The notes: generated from the letters alone by a model not told the origin. A stretch of 46,456 nucleotides of DNA from an uncultured Treponema sp. (GCA_946410085.1 CAMJZA010000023.1:1-46456), one strand, 5' to 3'; positions 31,574 to 39,972 are shown, numbered from the stretch's first letter. Program-made: numbers and translations.

Positions 31574-32902
31574 ATGTTTGAGAATATGACTAAGGAAGAG
31601 GCGGGCGCCTCTATTCTGGAAAGCGTGAAGGCCTACTATGCGAAGTTCATGCAGAAGGCTCCCTATCAGGACGGGGACCGGATTCCATACGCATCCCGCG
31701 TCTTTGACGAAAAGGAAATGGTCAATCTGGTGGACAGTGCGCTTGAGTTCTGGCTGACCCAGGGCCGCTACAGTGCGAAATTTGAGCGGGACTTTGCCCG
31801 TTACCTGGGAGTTCCCGCCACCCTGCTGGTGAACTCAGGGTCTTCCGCCAACCTGCTTGCCTTCATGACGCTGACGTCTCCCCTGCTGGGTGAGCGTGCC
31901 GTTCAGCGGGGCGACGAGGTCATAACGGTTGCCTGCGGTTTCCCGACGACGGTGACGCCGATCATGAACTACGGGGCGGTTCCCGTGTTCGTCGACGTGA
32001 CGATTCCCCAGTATAACATCGATGTATCCCGCCTTGAAGCAGCTCTTTCTCCCAGGACCAAGGCCGTGATGATTGCGCATACGCTCGGAAATCCCTTTGA
32101 CCTGAAGGCGGTCAAGGACTTCTGCGATGCCCACAGGCTCTGGCTCATCGAAGACAACTGCGATGCGCTCGGTTCCGAGTACACGATTGACGGCAGGACA
32201 AAGCTGACGGGAACCTGGGGCGACATCGGTACGTCGAGCTTTTACCCGCCCCACCACATGACGATGGGCGAGGGGGGTGCCGTGTACACCGCTGACCCCC
32301 TCCTGCATAAGATAGCCCTTTCAATCCGCGACTGGGGACGGGACTGTTCCTGTCCGTCCGGCCGGGACAACACCTGCGGACACCGTTTTGACGGTCAGTA
32401 CGGCCAGCTTCCCGCAGGCTATGACCACAAGTACGTGTACAGCCATCTGGGCTACAACCTCAAGGCGACCGATTTGCAGGCGGCAATCGGCTGTGCCCAG
32501 CTGGAAAAGTTCCCCTCATTCGTCGAAAAGCGGCGGCACAACTGGCAGTACCTGCGTGACGCCCTTGCCGGTACGGAAGATAAGCTTATCCTGCCCGAAC
32601 CTGTGGCAAACAGCAATCCGAGCTGGTTCGGTTTCCTGATTACCAGTAAGGAACCGGGCGGCAAGCTGCGGCTGGTCAAGGCGCTGGAGGACAGCAAGAT
32701 TCAGACGCGGATGCTCTTTGCCGGAAACCTGACGAAGCATCCCTGCTTTGACGCAATCCGCGGCAGCGATGCCTACCGGGTGTCGGGCAGCCTGGAGTGC
32801 ACGGACCGGATCATGAACGACACCTTCTGGGTGGGCGTCTATCCCGGCATGAGCGATGCGATGCTGGACAAGATGGCGGACGTCATCAGGAAGAACGCAT
32901 AA
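31574..32902 (+). CDS. rfbH: CDP-6-deoxy-4-keto-glucose 3-dehydrase (E1)
   Basis: A PMP-dependent, 2Fe-2S dehydrase of about 442 aa that removes the C3 hydroxyl of CDP-6-deoxy-4-keto-glucose. It is of the aminotransferase fold, but the PLP lysine is replaced by histidine in SFYPPHHMTMGEGG (about 227-228), the hallmark of RfbH/AscC. Iron-sulfur ligands are visible in EDNCDALG and in RDCSCPSGRDNTCGHRF (Cys about 258, 260, 268). The start is placed at ATG 31574, 6 bp after AAAAGG; ATG 31568 is also in frame but too close. It needs an E3-type reductase partner, which is not in the window. It is separated from the upstream gene by 98 bp. Confidence 0.95.
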   Translation: MFENMTKEEAGASILESVKAYYAKFMQKAPYQDGDRIPYASRVFDEKEMVNLVDSALEFWLTQGRYSAKFERDFARYLGVPATLLVNSGSSANLLAFMTLTSPLLGERAVQRGDEVITVACGFPTTVTPIMNYGAVPVFVDVTIPQYNIDVSRLEAALSPRTKAVMIAHTLGNPFDLKAVKDFCDAHRLWLIEDNCDALGSEYTIDGRTKLTGTWGDIGTSSFYPPHHMTMGEGGAVYTADPLLHKIALSIRDWGRDCSCPSGRDNTCGHRFDGQYGQLPAGYDHKYVYSHLGYNLKATDLQAAIGCAQLEKFPSFVEKRRHNWQYLRDALAGTEDKLILPEPVANSNPSWFGFLITSKEPGGKLRLVKALEDSKIQTRMLFAGNLTKHPCFDAIRGSDAYRVSGSLECTDRIMNDTFWVGVYPGMSDAMLDKMADVIRKNA

Positions 32903-32919
32903 GTGGCAGGGCTTGTTTG

Positions 32920-33816
32920 ATGGGCAAAATGAAGGCCGCCATCATCGGGACGGGCAACATCGGCAGTGACCTGCTGGTGAAGCTGATGAAGTCGCCGATT
33001 TTGGAGTGCGGTGTTTTTACGGGACATAAGGCAGACTCACGGGGTATCGCGCGGGCGAAGTCGCTCGGGGTACCGACGTCGATCGAGTCCGTCGCCTACA
33101 TCGAAAAGCACCCGGACTGCTGCGACCTCGTCTTTGATGCGACCTCGGTGGAAGGCCACCGGCATAATGCCCCCATCCTGAAGCGCCTCGGAAAATTTAC
33201 GATAGACTTGACGCCTGCCCATATCGGCCGTTTCTGCATTCCCGCCGTGAATCTTGCGGAAGGGCTGGAACAGGATAACGTGAACCTGATAACCTGCGGC
33301 GGGCAGGCGGTTATACCGATTGCACTGGCGATAAGCAAAGTCCAGCCGGACATCAGCTATCTGGAGCTGGTTGCAACGATTGCGTCCAAGTCTGCGGGCA
33401 TGGGAACGCGGAACAACATCGACGAGTTTACACAGACGACGAAAGATGCCCTCCGTGATTTTACCGGTGTTGCAAATACGAAGGCGATGATAAACCTGAA
33501 TCCCGCCGAACCGCCGATTACCATGCACAATACCCTCTATATCCTCTGCAAGCATCCCGATATGCCGAATATATGCCGGGCTGCGCATGAGATGGAGCAG
33601 GTCATACAGGGCTATGTTCCCGGTTTTCATATTGTGCTCGGTCCGGTGCTGGAAAACGGACGGGTTACCCTGAGCGTGGAAGTGACGGGGAGCGGCGACT
33701 ACCTGCCCAAGTACGCCGGCAACCTTGACATCATCACCTGCGCTGCGGTCAAGATTGCGACTGAATATGCGCTCAAGAAAGGCTATGGAGATGGGGGTGT
33801 ACATGAAGGACATTAA
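32920..33816 (+). CDS. mhpF: Acylating acetaldehyde dehydrogenase (MhpF-type)
   Basis: A 298-aa NAD- and CoA-dependent dehydrogenase that interconverts acetaldehyde and acetyl-CoA. The Rossmann start AAIIGTGNIGSDL is followed by VFDATSVEGHRHNA. The catalytic cysteine is in NLITCGGQAVIPIALA, and GMGTRNNIDEFTQTT is conserved in the family. In catabolic operons it pairs with MhpE and channels acetaldehyde between active sites. Here it overlaps the aldolase gene by 14 bp, so the same complex is expected. It lies within a sugar cluster rather than an aromatic degradation operon, which suggests use in the direction acetyl-CoA to acetaldehyde. Confidence 0.93.
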   Translation: MGKMKAAIIGTGNIGSDLLVKLMKSPILECGVFTGHKADSRGIARAKSLGVPTSIESVAYIEKHPDCCDLVFDATSVEGHRHNAPILKRLGKFTIDLTPAHIGRFCIPAVNLAEGLEQDNVNLITCGGQAVIPIALAISKVQPDISYLELVATIASKSAGMGTRNNIDEFTQTTKDALRDFTGVANTKAMINLNPAEPPITMHNTLYILCKHPDMPNICRAAHEMEQVIQGYVPGFHIVLGPVLENGRVTLSVEVTGSGDYLPKYAGNLDIITCAAVKIATEYALKKGYGDGGVHEGH

Positions 33817-34837
33817 GATTTTTGACGCGACCCTCCGTGACGGCAGCCATGCGATAGCGCATCAGTACAGCAGAGAGCAGATTGAAGCGTACTGCCGTGC
33901 AATGGACACGGCGGGAATGGATGTCATCGTCGTCGGCCACGGAAACGGTCTGGGGGCATCTTCCCTGCAGATTGGCCTGTCCCTCCTGCCTGATGCTGAG
34001 ATGATACAGCTTGCGCGGGAACACCTGCACAAGACGAAACTCGGCGTCTTTATGATGCCCGGCTATGGAACAATCCGGGACGACCTTGTTCCTGCGGTGG
34101 AAGCCGGGGTTGACCTCTTTAAGATTGCCTGCCACTGTACGGAGACGAACATTACCCGCCAGCATATCGAGTTCCTTGCTGGGAAAGGCAAGGAGGTCTA
34201 CGGGGTGATGATGATGTACCATCTGGCGGACAAGGAGACGCTTTTGCAGCAGGCCCTCCAGCTGGAATCATACGGGGTGCAGGGCGTCATACTGATGGAC
34301 AGTGCCGGTGCTTCGACGCCGGAGATGGTCCGCGACACGGTGAGCCTCCTGTCGGCGAAGCTCCGCTGCCGCATCGGTTTTCATGCACACAACAATCTGG
34401 GGCTTGCCGTCGCGAACAGCTATACGGCAATCCAGAACGGAGCGACCATTATTGACGGAACCCTGCGGGGCTTCGGTGCCGGTGCGGGCAACTGCCAGCT
34501 GGAGGCCCTTGTCGCCCTGCTCAGGAAAGAAGGAATTCCCTGCCATGCGGATTTGTACCGGATGATGGATGTGAGCAGGGATTTCGTTTCTGTATGGTGG
34601 AAGCATGACAAGGGGCTGGACGACCTGAACATCGTGAACGGGCTGGCCGGTGTTTTTTCGGGATTCAAGCGGCATGTCATCAATGCGGCAGCCACATTCG
34701 GGGTTGACGCCCGCGACATCCTCATGGAACTGGGACGGCGCAAGGCGGTCGCCGGACAGGAAGACATGATCGTCAGTGTCGCACAGGAACTGCAGGACGC
34801 ACGGAACAAGAAAGGACGTGAGTCAGTGAAAGGGTAA
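33803..34837 (+). CDS. mhpE: 4-hydroxy-2-oxovalerate aldolase (MhpE-type)
   Basis: A 344-aa Mn2+-dependent class II aldolase of the DRE-TIM superfamily. It cleaves or, in reverse, forms 4-hydroxy-2-oxoacids from pyruvate and an aldehyde. FDATLRDGSHAIAHQYS carries the catalytic Arg, metal Asp and His. GFHAHNNLGLAVAN has the two metal histidines. DGTLRGFGAGAGNCQLEALVA and the C-terminal dimer/complex domain (VSVWWKHDKGL, INAAATFGVDARDI) are typical. ATG 33803 is preceded by GGGGGTG and overlaps the dehydrogenase gene. A long hairpin follows 9 bp after the stop. Confidence 0.94.
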   Translation: MKDIKIFDATLRDGSHAIAHQYSREQIEAYCRAMDTAGMDVIVVGHGNGLGASSLQIGLSLLPDAEMIQLAREHLHKTKLGVFMMPGYGTIRDDLVPAVEAGVDLFKIACHCTETNITRQHIEFLAGKGKEVYGVMMMYHLADKETLLQQALQLESYGVQGVILMDSAGASTPEMVRDTVSLLSAKLRCRIGFHAHNNLGLAVANSYTAIQNGATIIDGTLRGFGAGAGNCQLEALVALLRKEGIPCHADLYRMMDVSRDFVSVWWKHDKGLDDLNIVNGLAGVFSGFKRHVINAAATFGVDARDILMELGRRKAVAGQEDMIVSVAQELQDARNKKGRESVKG

Positions 34838-34845
34838 GCGGGCTT

Positions 34846-34890
34846 GTTTCAAAAGTCGCTTACTTTTGAAACTTCCTCAACCGTTTTTTT
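34846..34890 (+). terminator. Perfect 11-bp hairpin with distal T-run inside sugar operon
   Basis: GTTTCAAAAGT (34846-34856), loop CGCTT, ACTTTTGAAAC (34862-34872), then TTCCTCAACCG and a run of seven T (34884-34890). It resembles an attenuator or partial terminator between the mhpE and HpaI-aldolase genes. The same building blocks, lacking the right arm, occur at 4883-4905, so it is a dispersed element. Confidence 0.6.
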
Positions 34891-34928
34891 GGCTGGCTCG
34901 GAATTTGAAAGCATACAGGTAGGAGTAT

Positions 34929-35696
34929 ATGGCTAAACTGCACATCGGTACCTGGGCGGAGATGCCATCCGCCTATGTTACGAACGTCATGGCCCGGGCG
35001 GGTTTCGATTTTTCAATCATCGACATGGAGCACGGCATCATCGATTTTGCCCTTGCGCAGGACATGGTCTTTGCTGCCCATGCCGCCGGAAAGCAGGTGT
35101 ACATACGGGTTCCGGCGATAGAGGAGTCCTGGGTGACGCGGACGCTCGACACGGGCTGTGACGGGATCATATTCCCGCAGGTGAAGGGCCTTGCCGATGC
35201 AGAAGAAGCCGTCCGCCTCTGCTGTTATGCGCCTGAAGGCGAGCGGGGCTTCAATCCTTTTGTCCCGGCGGGAGGCTACCACAAGGTTCCCGCAGATTTT
35301 TTTGAGAAAGAAAACAGGCGGATTCAGATTGGCCTTATTCTGGAAGGGGCGGACGTATTCGCTCAGCTCGATGAAATTCTGAAGATTCCGCAGATTTCCC
35401 TCCTCTATGTGGGGCAGTATGACCTTTCCATCGCACTCGGCGTTCCCGGGCAGGTGACGGACCGGAAGGTACTTGACCTGATGGATTCGACGGTGAAAAA
35501 GGCGCTTGCTGCGGGAAAGGCTGCCGGCTGTATGGTACACAGCGTTGCTGAGGCAAAGACGGTTATCGCACAGGGATTCTCCTTCGTCGTCTACAAGGTT
35601 GACTGCGGAATCCTCTATGACTGCGTGCACGGCTTTGTCGAAGGAGTCCGCGGAGATTCCGGGGCCGGGTGCGGATCTGCAGGGGAGGACGCATAA
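34929..35696 (+). CDS. HpcH/HpaI-family aldolase
   Basis: A 255-aa class II pyruvate-type aldolase of the HpcH/HpaI (2-keto-3-deoxy-sugar aldolase) family. The barrel shows DFSIIDMEHGIIDF (catalytic His), the YIRVPAIEESWVTRTLD arginine segment, CDGIIFPQV, IGLILEG (metal Glu), then LLYVGQYDLSIALG (metal Asp). It condenses pyruvate with aldehydes or cleaves the products. TAGGAG precedes the ATG. It is a second aldolase next to the MhpEF pair, so either it makes a different hydroxy-oxoacid for the ThDP enzyme or acts on the sugar itself. The gene overlaps the next by one base. Confidence 0.92.
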   Translation: MAKLHIGTWAEMPSAYVTNVMARAGFDFSIIDMEHGIIDFALAQDMVFAAHAAGKQVYIRVPAIEESWVTRTLDTGCDGIIFPQVKGLADAEEAVRLCCYAPEGERGFNPFVPAGGYHKVPADFFEKENRRIQIGLILEGADVFAQLDEILKIPQISLLYVGQYDLSIALGVPGQVTDRKVLDLMDSTVKKALAAGKAAGCMVHSVAEAKTVIAQGFSFVVYKVDCGILYDCVHGFVEGVRGDSGAGCGSAGEDA

Positions 35697-37633
35697 TGAA
35701 GGTAAAACTCTCTGATTACCTGGTCAGTTTCTTTGAGTCTGTCGGCGTGACCGATGTCTTCATGCTGACCGGCGGCGGCTGCATGCACCTGCAGGACTCC
35801 TTCGGCAGGTCAGCGAAGATAAAATACACCTGTACCGAGCACGAGCAGGCTGCCGCAATGGCGGCAGAAGCGTATGCCAAGATGAAGAACTCGCTGGGCC
35901 TGGTCCTGACGACGAGCGGACCGGGCGCAATGAATACGCTGACGGGCATGCTTGACTGCTGGCAGGACTCGACGCCGGTTGTGTTCCTGTACGGACAGTC
36001 AAAGAGTTCGCAGACGATACGGAAATCCGGGGTTCCCGGCCTGCGGCAGTTCGGCGTGCAGGAAGCGGACATCATTTCCGTCGTGACGCCGATGACCAAA
36101 TATGCCGTGGAGCTTGAAAATGCGGCGGATATACGCTGCTGCCTGGAGCAGGCGGTGTACGAGGCGACCTCCGGCAGGCCCGGCCCGGTTGCCCTGAGCA
36201 TTCCGCTCGACCTGCAGGGAGCGGTCATAGAGACGGACAGCCTGCGGGGCTTTACGCCGCCCGGAGCTGAGACCGGGTCTGGGGCCGCAGCGGCACCGGC
36301 GGCAGGGCGGTCTGCAGCGGAGCTTCCTGCCTTCCTGTCTGCGGAACGGCCTGTACCGTCGGGGGACGACCTTTCCTATGTGCTCGATGCCCTGTCCCGG
36401 GCAGAGCGCCCCGTGATCATCGCCGGGCACGGCGTCAGGCTGTCCGGTGCCTGCCCGGAGCTGAAGGCCTTTGCCGACGCCCGGGATATCCCCGTCGTGA
36501 TGTCCTTCCTGGCTGTTGATGTGCTTGCGGATTCCGACCCCTGCTGCATCGGCAGGATCGGGTCAAAGGGATCCCGGGCGGGCAATCTTGCAATGCAGAA
36601 CGCCGACCTGATCCTTTCCATCGGATGCCGCCTGTCTGTCTCGGACACGGGCCATACCTACGATATGTTCGCACGGGGGGCACGCATTGTCGTCGTTGAC
36701 ATAGACCCTGCCGAACATACGAAGAAGACCGTCCGCATAGACCGCATGATTGCAGGCGACGCAAAGGCCTTCCTTACCGCCCTGTCCGCACGCATGGATG
36801 GATCGGCTGCGGGCGGCAGGAAGTACAGATCCTGGCGGGAAACGTGCACGGGATGGAAGCAGCGCTATCCGGTCATACAGGCCGCATACCCGGCGGATCC
36901 CAAGGGGTTGAACTATTATGAGTTTATCGGCCTCCTCAATGAGTTCAGTTCTGCCGAGACACCCTTTGTCTCTGACGCAGGTTCCGCTTTCTATGTGACG
37001 GCGCAGGCAATGGAAGTAAAGGAGGGGCAGCGCCACATAACGACCGGCGGTACGGCGACAATGGGCTTTACCCTGCCTGCGGCAATCGGTGCCGCAACCG
37101 CCGCTCCCGGGCAGACCGTCATCGGCATAACCGGGGAAGGTTCCTTCATGCAGAACATGCAGGAACTGGAAACCGTTGTATTCCACGGCTACAACATCAA
37201 GCTGTTCGTCGTGGAAAACGGGGGCTATTTTTCGATTCACCAGACGCAGAAGCGCTACTTTGACGGCAACTATGTCGGCGAAAGCACTGCGAGCGGGGTT
37301 TCCTTTACGAAGCTGGACAAGCTTGCGGAAGCCTTCGGCATTGCGTATTATGACCTTGCAACGCCTGCCTCCTGCCGGGAAGCCATACCGAAGATTCTGG
37401 GGGTCCGGGGACCGGCGCTGATCCGCGTGCAGGTTACGCCCGATATGGAAATCATACCGACGGTTTCATCAAAGATGACCGCCGACGGAAAGATGGTCTC
37501 AATGCCGCTGGAGGATATGTACCCCTTCCTGCCGCGCGATGAGTTCAAGGCCCTGATGAAGGTGCCGCCGCTCCCGGAAAGCCTTGCCGGGGAAGCAGAC
37601 GGCGACACTGCTGCCAAAGGCGGGAACGCATGA
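35696..37633 (+). CDS. ThDP-dependent acetolactate-synthase-like enzyme
   Basis: A 645-aa thiamine diphosphate enzyme of the acetolactate synthase/2-oxoacid decarboxylase type; YerE, which adds an acetyl unit to a CDP-keto-sugar in yersiniose synthesis, belongs to this class. The PYR domain has the activating glutamate in CTEHEQAAAMAAEAY. The central domain follows an Ala/Pro-rich linker (about 195-225) absent from most relatives. The PP domain has TGEGSFMQNMQELETV and VVENGGYFSIHQ; the usual GDG aspartate is a glutamate here. GGGGAGG precedes the ATG, which overlaps the aldolase stop (TAATG). Predicted role: decarboxylate a 2-oxoacid and ligate the acyl unit to the CDP-4-keto sugar. Confidence 0.9.
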   Translation: MKVKLSDYLVSFFESVGVTDVFMLTGGGCMHLQDSFGRSAKIKYTCTEHEQAAAMAAEAYAKMKNSLGLVLTTSGPGAMNTLTGMLDCWQDSTPVVFLYGQSKSSQTIRKSGVPGLRQFGVQEADIISVVTPMTKYAVELENAADIRCCLEQAVYEATSGRPGPVALSIPLDLQGAVIETDSLRGFTPPGAETGSGAAAAPAAGRSAAELPAFLSAERPVPSGDDLSYVLDALSRAERPVIIAGHGVRLSGACPELKAFADARDIPVVMSFLAVDVLADSDPCCIGRIGSKGSRAGNLAMQNADLILSIGCRLSVSDTGHTYDMFARGARIVVVDIDPAEHTKKTVRIDRMIAGDAKAFLTALSARMDGSAAGGRKYRSWRETCTGWKQRYPVIQAAYPADPKGLNYYEFIGLLNEFSSAETPFVSDAGSAFYVTAQAMEVKEGQRHITTGGTATMGFTLPAAIGAATAAPGQTVIGITGEGSFMQNMQELETVVFHGYNIKLFVVENGGYFSIHQTQKRYFDGNYVGESTASGVSFTKLDKLAEAFGIAYYDLATPASCREAIPKILGVRGPALIRVQVTPDMEIIPTVSSKMTADGKMVSMPLEDMYPFLPRDEFKALMKVPPLPESLAGEADGDTAAKGGNA

Positions 37634-38550
37634 TGCGGTGCGTCATGGTGACCGGCGCAACCAGCATGATCGGCTGCGCACTGATACGGGAGTGCCTCGG
37701 GAATGGGGTCAGGGTGATCGCCCTTGCCCGCAGGGGATCGTCCAAACTGTCCCGCCTGCCTGCATCTCCCCTGCTGACGCTCATGGAGTGCGACCTTGAC
37801 CGGATGCGGGACCTGAGTGCGGAAGAGGTCCGGGCAGCCGCGCAGTCACTTCCCGTCGACTGCTTCTACCACTTCGGCTGGACCTTCACTGACCATGAGG
37901 GGCGGAACAGCCCTGAAAAGCAGGAGCTGAACATCCGCTACACGCTCGATGCCGTCTCCCTCGCCGGCCGCTGCGGCTGCAGAAAGTTTGTCGGGGCGGG
38001 AAGCCAGGCAGAATACGGCAGGGCTGCCGTTCCGCTCAATGCTGCCGTTCCCTGCCGGCCGGAAGTCGCGTACGGCGTGGCGAAACACGCGGCCGGCCTC
38101 CTGAGCTTCATGAAATGCCGTGAGCTGGGCATGGCCTGCAACTGGGTCCGGATCCTGAGCGTCTACGGGACGAATGACAGCCCCGCCACGCTCATAAAGA
38201 CCTTCATCGGCAAATGCCGATCAGGGGAGCCGATGGATCTCGGTCCCTGTACCCACCAGTGGGACTACCTGTTTGAAGAAGATGCGGGACGGGCCTTTTT
38301 TGCCCTCGGAACGAAAGGCGCAGACGGAAAAATCTACTGCCTCGGCAGCGGCGAGTCGCGCCCGCTCAAGGCATACCTTGCTGAAATCACCGCCCTCGTG
38401 AATCCCGCCTACACCGGGGCAAACTATGGGGCAATCCCCTATGGCGAAAAATCAGTTACCTACCTGAAGGCGGACATCGCTGACCTGACGGCTGACACGG
38501 GCTGGAAGCCCGCCGTCAGCTTCCGGGACGGCATAGGACGGATGCTGTGA
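37630..38550 (+). CDS. Extended SDR, NAD-dependent sugar epimerase/reductase
   Basis: A 306-aa nucleotide-sugar SDR. VTGATSMIGCALIREC is the NAD(P) glycine motif, with GAGSQAEYG (catalytic Ser) and YGVAK (catalytic Tyr-Lys). NWVRILSVYGTNDSPATL and LGSGESRPLKAYLAEI are typical of the epimerase/dehydratase group. Its place after the ThDP enzyme matches YerF, which reduces the side-chain ketone in yersiniose synthesis; CDP-abequose-synthase-like reduction is the alternative. It is too short and divergent to be recognised as the missing rfbG dehydratase. The start overlaps the preceding stop (ATGATG over TGA), and its own stop overlaps the GtrA start. Confidence 0.88.
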   Translation: MMRCVMVTGATSMIGCALIRECLGNGVRVIALARRGSSKLSRLPASPLLTLMECDLDRMRDLSAEEVRAAAQSLPVDCFYHFGWTFTDHEGRNSPEKQELNIRYTLDAVSLAGRCGCRKFVGAGSQAEYGRAAVPLNAAVPCRPEVAYGVAKHAAGLLSFMKCRELGMACNWVRILSVYGTNDSPATLIKTFIGKCRSGEPMDLGPCTHQWDYLFEEDAGRAFFALGTKGADGKIYCLGSGESRPLKAYLAEITALVNPAYTGANYGAIPYGEKSVTYLKADIADLTADTGWKPAVSFRDGIGRML

Positions 38551-38993
38551 AGTGTATTTCTGCGTTCACGGAACGCTATCCCTGGACCGTGCAGTTCGTT
38601 AAGTTCGGTCTTGTCGGCGTGAGCAATACGCTCGTGTATTGGGTCTGCTACAGCCTGCTGGTCCGTTTCGGCTGCCACTATGCGCTTGCGAACGGCATCG
38701 GCTTTGTGATAAGCGTCCTGAATTCCTTTCTGTGGAACAGCCTCTTTGTCTTTCGGAAGGATGGCGGGAAAAACGATGAAGAAAAAACGGATGACGGAAA
38801 AAAGCGCAGTACTGCTGCGGCGCTGGTCAAGACCTTCATCTCCTATGCGCTGACCGGCCTTGTCCTGCAGACCTTCCTGCTGCACCTCCTGATCGATATT
38901 GCAGGCATTTCCGCGTATATTGCCCCCCTCCTCTGCGTCTGTGTTACGACTCCCCTGAATTTTCTGCTGAATAAATTCTGGACTTTCCGATAG
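38547..38993 (+). CDS. GtrA-family membrane protein
   Basis: A 148-aa protein with four transmembrane helices, the GtrA layout: FVKFGLVGVSNTLVYWVCY, YALANGIGFVISVLNSFLWN, TFISYALTGLVLQTFLLHLL and YIAPLLCVCVTTPLNFLLNK. The conserved FWTFR end is present. GtrA proteins are thought to flip or accept undecaprenyl-phosphate sugars for surface glycan modification. A charged loop (DGGKNDEEKTDDGKKR) sits between helices 2 and 3. GTG start overlapping the previous stop (GTGA). The 3' end overlaps the convergent MBL gene by 50 bp. Confidence 0.9.
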   Translation: MKCISAFTERYPWTVQFVKFGLVGVSNTLVYWVCYSLLVRFGCHYALANGIGFVISVLNSFLWNSLFVFRKDGGKNDEEKTDDGKKRSTAAALVKTFISYALTGLVLQTFLLHLLIDIAGISAYIAPLLCVCVTTPLNFLLNKFWTFR

Positions 38994-39972
38994 CCGGGGA
39001 CCGGCTGAGCGGGCTGGCTGTTTCTGCAGTCTTGCCGTCGGCGATGTTGATGCTCCACAGGAGGCGGTTTTCTTCCATCGTGTAGCGCAGCTTGCCGTCG
39101 TTATAGAGGCGGGAGATGTAGGAGCGGAGGGTCGAACCGATGAGGACGTACTGGCTCAGCTTCATGTGCAGGCCGGCAAAGTCGGCGACTTCCTTGAGGA
39201 TTTCCTCGCAGGTTGACGGCTTCCGTGCAATGATTCTCAGTATGAGGCTTTCCATCTCAAGGGTCAGGAGCTTGTTTATTTCTGCCAGGGCGGGAAGCTT
39301 TTCCCGGTTAAAGGGCATGCCGTGGGAAGGAACGAAAAGGTCTGCCTCCTCGTTTTCTATCTTGCAGAGGGACTCCCGGAACAGCTTCTGGTCCTGCATG
39401 AAGGGAATCCAGTAGTTCTTTATCATCTCAATGCCGAAGAAGGCATCGCCCAGAAAATACGCCTTTTTTCCGTATACCTTGTCGCTGACGACAAGGCCGA
39501 GCTGATCGTAGAAATGGCCGGGGAGGGGAACGAGCTTAAAGGAAACATCCGGTTCGTCCAGCAGGCCTTCTTCGAGCAGGCGATCCACCTTGCATGCGTC
39601 ACCGGTCTGGAATACGGGAACGTCCTTCGCGTCAAAGTGCCGCCCGCCCCAATAGATGTCGGGTGCAATGCCCGGGTTTTCGATGAAGGTGCTTTCTGTT
39701 TTGGGGGCCCAGATTTCGCAGCCCGTATGTTCCCTGAGGAATTTACTGCCGCCGCAGTGGTCGGAATGTCCGTGGGTATGGATGACCGCCTTGAGCCGCC
39801 TGCCGGGAAACAGTTCCCTGAGGGAGGTCGCGAGCTGCTCCCCGTCCTCCGGTCTGTCTCCCGAGTCTATCAGGAACAGTGCCGGGCCGGAAATAACCAG
39901 CCCGACATTCGTCGTTCCCGTGAAATAACCGATGTGTTCGGTCAGTGCGTGAAAGGATCCTTTCGCAATCAT
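38944..39972 (-). CDS. MBL-fold metallo-hydrolase
   Basis: A 342-aa metallo-beta-lactamase-fold hydrolase. The signature HTHGHSDHCGG (HxHxDH) and later ligands LVPLPGHFYDQLG and LGDAFFG are present. The C-terminal about 100 residues (LEMESLILRIIARKPSTCEE, then a winged-helix-like VLIGSTLRSYISRLYNDGKL) look like a DNA/RNA-binding or partner domain, as in several MBL proteins with helical tails. Substrate unknown; glyoxalase II-like or flavodiiron relatives are not supported. Its ATG directly follows the greA stop codon, so it is translated from the greA mRNA. Confidence 0.85.
   Translation of the reverse strand: MIAKGSFHALTEHIGYFTGTTNVGLVISGPALFLIDSGDRPEDGEQLATSLRELFPGRRLKAVIHTHGHSDHCGGSKFLREHTGCEIWAPKTESTFIENPGIAPDIYWGGRHFDAKDVPVFQTGDACKVDRLLEEGLLDEPDVSFKLVPLPGHFYDQLGLVVSDKVYGKKAYFLGDAFFGIEMIKNYWIPFMQDQKLFRESLCKIENEEADLFVPSHGMPFNREKLPALAEINKLLTLEMESLILRIIARKPSTCEEILKEVADFAGLHMKLSQYVLIGSTLRSYISRLYNDGKLRYTMEENRLLWSINIADGKTAETASPLSRSPAIGKSRIYSAENSGES

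Noticed and set aside
37630..38550. Assignment of this SDR as rfbG (CDP-glucose 4,6-dehydratase)
   Set aside because: It is about 50 residues shorter than RfbG and its motifs fit a reductase or epimerase better; position after the ThDP enzyme suggests a YerF-like role.
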